Origin: a virus
DNA: 28,090 bases
Strand: one strand, 5' to 3'
IMG/VR virus record: IMGVR_UViG_3300035670_001033
Span: 1 to 28,090 of that record
Shown: positions 22,616-28,090 of the stretch, piece after piece
How the letters are laid out: the number at the start of each line of letters is the position of its first letter
How positions within the stretch are numbered: the stretch's first letter is position 1
The notes under the pieces: model-generated
Told to the model about the DNA's origin: nothing
The model's database searches: none
Seen by the model: only the letters and a program-made list of their open reading frames with translations
Position numbers and translations under genes: made by a program

Positions 22616-23329
22616 ATGGCAATAATTGGATTATCAGGGTATAGTCATTCTGGAAAAGACACTGTCGGCACTATCATACAATATTTAGTTGCTAGTCCTA
22701 CTAAAGATACTGTCACTCTACAAGATGTGATGGACTTTCCAACTATGCATGAATGGTGGTTAGATGAACAATCAGGTTGGGAAATAAAGAAATGGGCAGG
22801 TAAACTTAAAGTTGTAGCATCTTTACTTACAGGTATACCTAAGCATAAGTTTGAAGACCAAGAATTTAAGAAAACTAATTTAGGTTCTGAGTGGGATGTT
22901 TTAGAAAGCACACCACGTTATACAGAAAAGGGTTCTTATTACACACAAAAGAGTATACCCATGACAGTAAGAGATTTCTTACAGAAATTAGGCACAGATG
23001 GTCTTAGAGATAACCTACATGAAAATGTATGGGTGAATGCTCTTATGGCTGACTATGAAGGTATGTATGATATAGACACAGATAGAACTACATACCCTAA
23101 TTGGATTATTACTGATACACGTTTTCCTAATGAAGCACAAGCTATTCAGCAAGCTAATGGTATTATAATCCGTGTAGAACGTCCTGGTGTAAAACCAATC
23201 AATAATCATCCATCTGAAGTTAGCTTAGACAACTGGAACTTTGACCATACTATTATAAATGATAGTTCTGTTGAAGCTTTAGCTAAAAAGGTTAAACAAA
23301 TACTTCAGTTTCATAAAATTATTTCATGA
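22616..23329 (+). CDS. Deoxynucleoside monophosphate kinase
   Basis: 237 aa. The P-loop is GYSHSGKDT (residues 8-16), with Asp in place of the usual Ser/Thr after Lys, as in T4 gp1-type dNMP kinases. Other family blocks are VRDFLQKLGTDGLRDNLHEN (base and phosphate binding, about 122-141), WIITDTRFPNEA (about 161-172), IIRVERPG, then HPSEVSL and the closing FDHTIINDSSVEAL. The enzyme phosphorylates dNMPs to dNDPs for phage DNA synthesis and would work beside the ribonucleotide reductase at 26933. The gene is complete even though a homing endonuclease and a remnant kinase start lie immediately upstream. Its stop overlaps the next start (ATGA). Confidence 0.85.
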   Translation: MAIIGLSGYSHSGKDTVGTIIQYLVASPTKDTVTLQDVMDFPTMHEWWLDEQSGWEIKKWAGKLKVVASLLTGIPKHKFEDQEFKKTNLGSEWDVLESTPRYTEKGSYYTQKSIPMTVRDFLQKLGTDGLRDNLHENVWVNALMADYEGMYDIDTDRTTYPNWIITDTRFPNEAQAIQQANGIIIRVERPGVKPINNHPSEVSLDNWNFDHTIINDSSVEALAKKVKQILQFHKIIS

Positions 23330-24180
23330 AAATAATCCATCAGCGTACTAAAACCCTAATAACCCGTGATAATGGAAGGAGTTCGGATGCAGTTAGTCCG
23401 AACTTCATCTACGGGTGCTTAGGCGGTTGTATGAGCTCATACTGTTATGTAGGCAGATACAATCATGATAAAGTATATATAAATGAAAACACTGGTGATA
23501 TTCTAAAATCCATGGACGGATGGTTAAGTAAACAGTCTTGGCCTAAGACACCTAACCAGTGTGATGAAAAGTATTACACAATAGATATAGGATGCAGCAC
23601 AGACGTAGCTCTAATGACTAAGCATTATGATTGGCAGGAAGTATTCTACTGGTTTAATAACCATCATATGGCTAAGTCTACTTTTGCTACTAAGTATCCT
23701 ACCATGTTTCAACCTCAGTGGAAATATATCTTAAATAAAGATAGACATCGTATCCGAGTAAGCTTAATGCCTCAGATATACTCTGATGTACTAGAACCAA
23801 ATACAGACACTATAGAAGAACGTATCTGGAGCATACCTAGGTTACAGGAGCATATGGAAGTACATATTAACTTTAGTCCTATTATATATACGGACGGTTG
23901 GATAGAAGAGTACCGTAAGCTATTTCAACAACTTAAAGCTGCTAATATAGATGTTAAGTGTGAATGTATATTCCTTACACATAATATACATCAGCATGAA
24001 CGTAATGAGCAACCAGTGCGTGATCTATTATGGCGTCCGGATATACAAGAAGCCAAAGACTCTCAGTATGCTGCAGATAATATTAGGTATCAGTGGCAAC
24101 TTAAAAAACAAATGGTTGGTGAGTTTACAGCTCTATATGCAGAGTTTTTTGATCCAACTAACATTAGATATATATTTTAA
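23326..24180 (+). CDS. Radical SAM protein, spore photoproduct lyase-like
   Basis: 284 aa. Near the N-terminus SPNFIYGCLGGCMSSYCYVG has three cysteines (C31, C35, C40) placed as the radical SAM iron-sulphur cluster site, but spaced CX3CX4C instead of CX3CX2C. YTIDIGCSTDVALM and STFATKYPTMF, then RIRVSLMPQ and EVHINFSPIIY, follow the strand order of SplB-type (spore photoproduct lyase) TIM barrels. SplB repairs a thymine dimer photoproduct; a phage protein could repair UV damage or modify nucleic acid. Overlap with dNMP kinase (4 nt) and closeness to nucleotide enzymes fit DNA metabolism. The family is likely, but the substrate is unknown. Confidence 0.65.
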   Translation: MKIIHQRTKTLITRDNGRSSDAVSPNFIYGCLGGCMSSYCYVGRYNHDKVYINENTGDILKSMDGWLSKQSWPKTPNQCDEKYYTIDIGCSTDVALMTKHYDWQEVFYWFNNHHMAKSTFATKYPTMFQPQWKYILNKDRHRIRVSLMPQIYSDVLEPNTDTIEERIWSIPRLQEHMEVHINFSPIIYTDGWIEEYRKLFQQLKAANIDVKCECIFLTHNIHQHERNEQPVRDLLWRPDIQEAKDSQYAADNIRYQWQLKKQMVGEFTALYAEFFDPTNIRYIF

Positions 24181-24182
24181 CT

Positions 24183-24449
24183 ATGACACCACAGGAGTTT
24201 AAAGAAAGATATACAAAGCATCATTATCTAACAGTAGGTAAACTAAAAGAATACTTAGCTGATTATCCAGATGATGCTTTAGTAGTAGCACAAAGAGTAG
24301 AAGATGTATATTATGAAAAACATGGATGGCAAACACTAAAGAAACCAGACCCTATGTTTAAAGATCATGAGATTGAATACTCACCCGTATGGAGTCCTGT
24401 TTTATACAGGAATGATAAAGAATGTTTTTATTTAGACTTACACTATTAA
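24183..24449 (+). CDS. 88-aa hypothetical protein with phage 'TVGxLKxxLxxYPDDA' motif
   Basis: Residues about 16-34 (LTVGKLKEYLADYPDDALVV) are the recurring signature of a family of small phage proteins of unknown function. The rest is strand-rich with several Trp/Tyr residues. It starts 2 nt after the radical SAM gene and ends 2 nt before the phosphoesterase start. The motif often ends with a strand and a short acidic loop, as here, suggesting a small alpha/beta fold. Confidence 0.65.
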   Translation: MTPQEFKERYTKHHYLTVGKLKEYLADYPDDALVVAQRVEDVYYEKHGWQTLKKPDPMFKDHEIEYSPVWSPVLYRNDKECFYLDLHY

Positions 24450-24451
24450 TT

Positions 24452-25144
24452 ATGAAAATACTACACATTTCAGACACCCATGGATTCCATAATCAATTCC
24501 CAGATACAACCTGGGAAGGGATTGATATAGTAGTCCATAGCGGTGATTGTTCTAACTACTATGATGTATTTAGAAACGAGCAGGAAGTAACAAACTTCCT
24601 CAATTGGTATGAGCGTGTACCCGTTAACTATAAAATATACGTAGCGGGTAACCATGACACCTCTATAGAAAGGAAACGTATTACTAAGAAAGACTTTGAA
24701 GACCGTGGTATCATATACCTAGAGAATTCAGAGACTGTTATAAAAGGAGTCAAGTTCTATGGATCTCCCCTTACACCAACATTTGGTCAATGGGCTTTTA
24801 TGAAAGCTCGTGATAAAATGCATGATGTGTGGCAGGCTGTTCCAGATGATACTGATGTTCTAATTGTACATGGCCCACCTAAAGGAGTACGAGACTTATC
24901 GTTTGACAGACATGGTCAACTAGAGTTCTGTGGTGATCAAGCACTTCTTAAACGTTGTCTTGCTTTAAGTAGCACACTTAAGCTTATGTGCTTTGGTCAT
25001 ATCCATAATATGGATGGTGTATATAACCAAGGAGTAGCCACTTTTGGTCATACTTCCACTGTATTTTCTAATGCTGCTTGTGTTAGAGATGGAAGGTTTG
25101 ATCTAGGCTTAACTTCTTTTGGAAATGTACTAGAAGTTCAATAA
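24452..25144 (+). CDS. Calcineurin-like metallophosphoesterase
   Basis: 230 aa from ATG 24452 (MKILHISDTHGFH). A start 30 nt upstream would only add hydrophobic shadow sequence from the overlapping gene. All metal-site motifs are present in order: DTH (D8-x-H10), SGDCSN, AGNHDTS, VHGPPKG and FGHIHN. These bind two metals and hydrolyse phosphomono- or diesters. The spacing and GPP motif resemble the MPPED/UPF0046-like group. In a phage it might act on nucleotides, cyclic nucleotides or nucleic acid ends; the sequence does not decide. Confidence 0.88.
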   Translation: MKILHISDTHGFHNQFPDTTWEGIDIVVHSGDCSNYYDVFRNEQEVTNFLNWYERVPVNYKIYVAGNHDTSIERKRITKKDFEDRGIIYLENSETVIKGVKFYGSPLTPTFGQWAFMKARDKMHDVWQAVPDDTDVLIVHGPPKGVRDLSFDRHGQLEFCGDQALLKRCLALSSTLKLMCFGHIHNMDGVYNQGVATFGHTSTVFSNAACVRDGRFDLGLTSFGNVLEVQ

Positions 25145-25149
25145 TTTTA
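25118..25149 (+). promoter_or_regulatory. Promoter-like TTTG-N20-TAATTTTA
   Basis: TTTG (25118-25121) and TAATTTTA (25142-25149) are 20 bp apart, differing from the Bacteroidetes consensus only in the last base of the -7 box. It precedes the 43-nt gap before ATG 25188 and may drive the small-gene cluster and possibly nrdB. Confidence 0.4.
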
Positions 25150-25187
25150 AGTATATTATATAACCGACACTCCTTAAAAAATAGCCT

Positions 25188-25418
25188 ATGAAAATAGGAA
25201 AACACTGTACAGACTGTGCACGTTGGTATCCCCTATTCATGTTTAAGACTGACACTAGAAAGTTTCAGTTAAAAATAGCACTAGGTAAGGTACGAGTGTG
25301 TAGAATTTGTACTTTTGTAAAGTCTGGAAAAGGATCTGTTACAAGATGGAATGGTAAAGATTTTCATAACGTAACTCTCACTTTTAAAGAACGTATTAAA
25401 GAATTTTTTACTAAATAA
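25188..25418 (+). CDS. Small zinc-ribbon protein (76 aa)
   Basis: Two CxxC pairs, CTDC (residues 7-10) and CRIC (about 38-41), are spaced as in a four-cysteine zinc ribbon. The region between is basic and aromatic, and the tail (LTFKERIKEFFTK) is basic. Likely a zinc-stabilised nucleic-acid or protein adaptor; no closer identity is recognised. It begins the cluster of small genes after a promoter-like site. Confidence 0.65.
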   Translation: MKIGKHCTDCARWYPLFMFKTDTRKFQLKIALGKVRVCRICTFVKSGKGSVTRWNGKDFHNVTLTFKERIKEFFTK

Positions 25419-25426
25419 AACCAATT

Positions 25427-25654
25427 ATGAAAGATGTTTGTGTATCCTGCGGTGTAGAAACTCCATACGATGTATACACTCATGTAGACATGAGAAATGG
25501 ATACGTAGAAGGTTTAGGTCAATTATGTGCAAATTGTTATACAAACGGTACTAACCGTAATAACATCCTTGTACCAGAAGCCACTATTATAAACACACCT
25601 AACGATAATGAGTTAGGAAGTAGAGTAAGACAGATATACTATGACTCGAAATGA
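25427..25654 (+). CDS. Small zinc-ribbon protein (75 aa)
   Basis: CVSC near the N-terminus and CANC in the middle form a second four-cysteine zinc site, separated by a beta-hairpin-like segment (DVYTHVDMRNGYVEGLG). The C-terminal third is polar. It follows the other zinc-ribbon gene by 8 nt, but the two do not align outside the cysteines, so a recent duplication is unlikely. It overlaps the next gene by 14 nt. Confidence 0.65.
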   Translation: MKDVCVSCGVETPYDVYTHVDMRNGYVEGLGQLCANCYTNGTNRNNILVPEATIINTPNDNELGSRVRQIYYDSK

Positions 25655-25892
25655 GATTATAGCAAGAGATATCATTAACCAAATGTTCATCATAGCCGGC
25701 CATCAAGTCAGCTATGATGACATTATTGGTAGAAAAGATGCCTGGTATACTCAATGGACTATGACTGAAGCTCAAAGACAAGAATGGATACAGTGGGGCA
25801 TCAAGTATCTAAAGAAGAAAAGCTATTATAAAAAGATAGCAGAAAGAGAAATGGCTATGATTGATCTATATTGTGGATTAAAAACTATTTAA
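25641..25892 (+). CDS. 83-aa hypothetical protein
   Basis: It begins MTRNEIIARDIINQMFIIAG inside the end of the zinc-ribbon gene. It is helical with many Trp/Tyr residues (AWYTQWTMTEAQRQEWIQWG) and a Lys-rich segment. Motifs of the 'TxxQxxxWxxWG' kind recur in small phage proteins. The function is unknown. It is followed after 1 nt by a membrane protein gene. Confidence 0.6.
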   Translation: MTRNEIIARDIINQMFIIAGHQVSYDDIIGRKDAWYTQWTMTEAQRQEWIQWGIKYLKKKSYYKKIAEREMAMIDLYCGLKTI

Positions 25893-25893
25893 A

Positions 25894-26163
25894 ATGAAAA
25901 AGTATATTGGTGCTGTACTTAGTATTGCAACTATTGGTCTACTGTTCTATACACTGTTTGATCTGAAAGAACAGGTTAAGCAAATAGGAATATTACAAAA
26001 ACAGTTAGACAGCACCATTACAGTTAAAGACAGTCTTATTAATGAAGTATTTATCCGTGAGATAGAAAACGGTAGATATCAAACTACATTATACTACTTA
26101 GAAGAGGCTAATCCTAAAGTAGCATCAGAGTTTAAAAAATACATGGAAAACCAAACAGAATAA
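25894..26163 (+). CDS. Single-pass membrane protein with coiled coil (89 aa)
   Basis: An N-terminal anchor (YIGAVLSIATIGLLFYTLF, about residues 4-22) is followed by a heptad-patterned helix (LKEQVKQIGILQKQLDSTI) and a second charged helix. Topology is likely N-in with the coiled coil in the periplasm. This resembles Rz-like inner-membrane spanin components in size and plan, but it is far from the lysis cassette and read with nucleotide genes, so an early membrane role such as superinfection exclusion is as likely. Confidence 0.55.
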   Translation: MKKYIGAVLSIATIGLLFYTLFDLKEQVKQIGILQKQLDSTITVKDSLINEVFIREIENGRYQTTLYYLEEANPKVASEFKKYMENQTE

Positions 26164-26166
26164 AAT

Positions 26167-26643
26167 ATGAAAGTAAGCTTTGATTTTGACGGTACACTAG
26201 AGCGTGAAGACGTTCAGGAGTATGCCAAAACACTTATAAAATTAGGTGTAGAAGTATGGGTAGTAACTACTCGTTACGATTCTAATCACCAACACAAATA
26301 CTTTAGAGTTTTTCCTGAAGAACAATGGGCTAAAGTATGCTCACATACTAATGGTGATCCTAACTTTGGTTTATGGGGAGTGATAGAGAAACTTGGTATA
26401 CCTAGACATCATGTACGTTTTACTTGTATGGAGTACAAGTATAAATATCTAGATGGCACTAAGTTCATATGGCATCTGGATGATAATCCAGAAGAGTTTT
26501 CTCAAGCTAAAGCTAACCATTTAAAAGTTCCTATGATACAAGTAGAAGCTAATGGTTGGAAGGAAAAATGTGAAAGATTTATCAACTTAAAAATTAGTGA
26601 GATAGAAGCTAATAAGACAGAAGAAAATAAAGATTTACTATGA
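26167..26643 (+). CDS. HAD-superfamily phosphatase
   Basis: 158 aa. Motif I is FDFDGTLE (D6 nucleophile, D8 acid), motif II is VVTTRYD, and motif IV is WHLDDNPEEF, with the acidic pair near residue 105. A Lys-rich patch between II and IV could hold motif III. The cap domain is small. The group often acts on nucleotides or phosphorylated nucleic-acid ends; close neighbours in nucleotide metabolism favour a nucleotidase role, but the substrate is not visible. Stop and next start overlap by 4 nt. Confidence 0.75.
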   Translation: MKVSFDFDGTLEREDVQEYAKTLIKLGVEVWVVTTRYDSNHQHKYFRVFPEEQWAKVCSHTNGDPNFGLWGVIEKLGIPRHHVRFTCMEYKYKYLDGTKFIWHLDDNPEEFSQAKANHLKVPMIQVEANGWKEKCERFINLKISEIEANKTEENKDLL

Positions 26644-26894
26644 GATGGAAAATTAATAAAGATCCAGATGTAGGAGATAAAAGGGAGTATATGCGTTTTG
26701 CTTGGCTTCCAACTTCAGTTACAAATGTAGATGAAAATAATCAAGAGTATATAATTTGGTTATCTATCTATACCTGTAAACAAGAGTATATGAAATGGAC
26801 TGCTTGTGCACCAGGTTACCGAAACGGTATGAGAGTAATTGGATGGCGTACAGTTGATCGTGTTATTCATAATAACATAAGAAAGAAGTGGTAA
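26640..26894 (+). CDS. 84-aa hypothetical protein
   Basis: It begins MRWKINKDPDVGDKREYMRF and overlaps the HAD gene by 4 nt. It is basic and rich in Trp/Tyr (FAWLPTSV, YIIWLSIYTCKQEYMKW, VIGWRTVDRVI), probably a compact beta-rich domain. The opening 'W.i..dP..GD.R...rFawlP' is a pattern seen in small phage proteins of unknown function. It lies 38 nt before nrdB. Confidence 0.6.
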   Translation: MRWKINKDPDVGDKREYMRFAWLPTSVTNVDENNQEYIIWLSIYTCKQEYMKWTACAPGYRNGMRVIGWRTVDRVIHNNIRKKW

Positions 26895-26932
26895 TAGACT
26901 CATAATAACAATATAGAAAACACTAATAAAAA

Positions 26933-27913
26933 ATGAAAAGAAACATCTTTGAGGCCAGAGTAAACATTCTTCCGTATGAGTATCCACAGTTGTTAGCATA
27001 TAAAGATGCTATCCGTCACTCTTATTGGATTGATACTGAGTACAACTTTACTACAGACATTGACGACTTTAGAGTTAAAGTGACTGATGAGGAAAGAGAA
27101 GTGATTAAAAGAACAATGTTAGCCATTGCTCAGATAGAAGTAAACGTTAAGACCTTCTGGGCTGACTTATATAAAAGGATGCCAATCACTGAGATAGGTG
27201 ATGTAGGCATGACCTTTGCAGAGTCTGAGGTGAGGCACAAAGATGCTTATGCTAGACTACTTAGAATTCTTGGTCTAGAAGAAGAGTTTAGAACAGTTAT
27301 TGAAATTCCAGCTATTGAAGGTAGAATCAAGTATCTAAAGAAATACTTAGATGGATCTCGTAGTAAAGACAATAAGATGTATACTAAGAGTGTTCTTTTA
27401 TTCTCTCTATTTATTGAGCACGTAAGCTTGTTCAGCCAGTTCTTGATTATGATGTCTTTTAACAAAGAGAAAAACTTGTTTAAAGGAATCTCTAATGTTG
27501 TAGAAGCTACTTCTAAAGAAGAAGATATCCATGGTAACTTTGGAGCTGAACTAATTAACATTATTCAAGCAGAAAATCCAGAATGGTTTGACCAGGAGTT
27601 TAAAGATCTTATTTACTCAGCATGTCAAAAAGCATTTGCTGCAGAGTGTGATATTCTAGATTGGATCTTTGAGAAAGGTGAGCTTGAGTTTCTTCCTAAA
27701 GAAAACATTAAAGCTTTCATCATGAACAGATTTAATAACTCTTTAGCTAAGATTGGTATGGACCCTATCTTTTTTATTGACTCAAGTCTATTAGAACAGA
27801 CACACTGGTTTGATGTAGAGATTACTGCTACTAAAGAGGGAGACTTCTTTTACAAAAAACAAATTGATTATAATAAAAAATCTAAAGCAATCACAGAAGA
27901 TGACCTATTCTAA
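26933..27913 (+). CDS. nrdB: Ribonucleotide reductase class I beta subunit
   Basis: 326 aa. NrdB houses the di-iron centre and tyrosyl radical that start reduction of ribonucleotides. Ligands can be placed: E69, E99 and H102 (EVRH), the radical tyrosine Y106 (HKDAY), E162 (LFIEHVSLF), E197 and H200 (EDIH). All are intact, so the enzyme should be a functional class Ia-type protein, with Glu where E. coli has Asp84. The C-terminal EDDLF tail is the kind that docks on NrdA. The start of nrdA overlaps this gene by 14 nt, giving coupled B-then-A order. Works with the dNMP kinase at 22616 to feed phage DNA synthesis. Confidence 0.93.
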   Translation: MKRNIFEARVNILPYEYPQLLAYKDAIRHSYWIDTEYNFTTDIDDFRVKVTDEEREVIKRTMLAIAQIEVNVKTFWADLYKRMPITEIGDVGMTFAESEVRHKDAYARLLRILGLEEEFRTVIEIPAIEGRIKYLKKYLDGSRSKDNKMYTKSVLLFSLFIEHVSLFSQFLIMMSFNKEKNLFKGISNVVEATSKEEDIHGNFGAELINIIQAENPEWFDQEFKDLIYSACQKAFAAECDILDWIFEKGELEFLPKENIKAFIMNRFNNSLAKIGMDPIFFIDSSLLEQTHWFDVEITATKEGDFFYKKQIDYNKKSKAITEDDLF

Positions 27914-28090
27914 CTATTATTGGCTTAATGATGAAAGCCGCAAGTTCCTTTCTAGAGGATATATTACAGAATCTCCTGAACAAAGGATTAAAGACATAGC
28001 TAGAATAGCTGAGAAGTATCTCAATGTTCCGGGCTTTGCACAGAAGTTTGAAGACTATATGAGCCGTGGGTTCTATAGTTTATCTACTCC
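27900..28090 (+). CDS. nrdA: Ribonucleotide reductase class I alpha subunit, 5' part only
   Basis: The frame from ATG 27900 runs open to the window end (63 codons). It reads MTYSNYYWLNDESRKFLSRG, then QRIKDIARIAEKYL and EDYMSRGFYSLSTP, the N-terminal region of class I alpha subunits, where 'FLsRGYl' and 'FyxyMsxGwfslstPv' are conserved. The rest, including catalytic cysteines, lies outside. The 14-nt overlap with nrdB suggests translational coupling that keeps subunits balanced. Confidence 0.8.
   Translation, partial: MTYSNYYWLNDESRKFLSRGYITESPEQRIKDIARIAEKYLNVPGFAQKFEDYMSRGFYSLST

Noticed and set aside
23951-24202. 83-aa frame overlapping the end of the radical SAM gene
   Set aside because: Runs through the coding region of a well-supported gene, in another frame, and has no independent start leader.
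1-28090. tRNA genes and CRISPR arrays
   Set aside because: No T-loop consensus with acceptor pairing and no regularly spaced direct repeats were found on reading.

Overview
The window looks like part of a tailed dsDNA phage (or prophage) genome infecting a Bacteroidetes, probably flavobacterial, host. Three observations support this. The DNA is AT-rich and almost wholly coding. Starts lack Shine-Dalgarno sites and are instead preceded by A/C-rich leaders (for example ACACAACATG, twice). At least two upstream sites match the Bacteroidetes sigma promoter TTTG-N19-21-TAnnTTTG. No tRNA, rRNA, CRISPR array, IS element or integrase was recognised.

Layout. (1) Positions 3-1151, + strand: the end of a VWA/CobT-like metal-binding protein, converging tail to tail with the next block. 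(2) Positions 1148-10468, all - strand: an envelope and lysis block of 15 tightly packed genes, apparently read from the divergent gap at 10469-10587. In order of transcription it holds a possible structural protein, two small membrane proteins (holin-like), a spanin-like membrane protein, a 42-aa cationic peptide, a GH19 endolysin, a 41-aa basic peptide, a membrane-anchored protein, a 708-aa secreted cohesin/dockerin-like protein, a lipoprotein, three membrane proteins (one with acidic DxDGDG loops and a Cys/His tail), a CsgG-like protein, and an exported outer-membrane-like protein with a long Ala/Ser linker. (3) Positions 10588-21947, + strand: replication and recombination. It holds a DnaA domain IV-like protein, DnaB-type helicase, Sak4-like ATPase, SSB-like protein, DnaG-like primase lacking zinc ligands, HNH nuclease, PD-(D/E)XK exonuclease, family B DNA polymerase and a DUF932-like protein. 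(4) Positions 21958-28090, + strand: a GIY-YIG homing endonuclease beside a kinase-gene relic, then nucleotide metabolism and accessory genes: dNMP kinase, SplB-like radical SAM protein, metallophosphoesterase, zinc-ribbon proteins, HAD phosphatase, and ribonucleotide reductase NrdB followed by the start of NrdA.

How it may work together (inference). The DnaA-like protein could mark or regulate an origin. Helicase, primase, SSB and PolB would form the phage replisome. PolB ends in a canonical bacterial beta-clamp-binding peptide, so it probably borrows the host clamp. Sak4, SSB and the exonuclease form a recombination set. The kinase and RNR raise dNTP supply. Two intrinsic terminators, after the SSB gene and after the 135-aa gene, cut the rightward operon into units of different expression.

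Most unusual points: the broken kinase 5' end upstream of the homing endonuclease, the large set of Sec-exported proteins in the lysis block, the two cationic peptides flanking the endolysin, and the DnaA domain IV protein.
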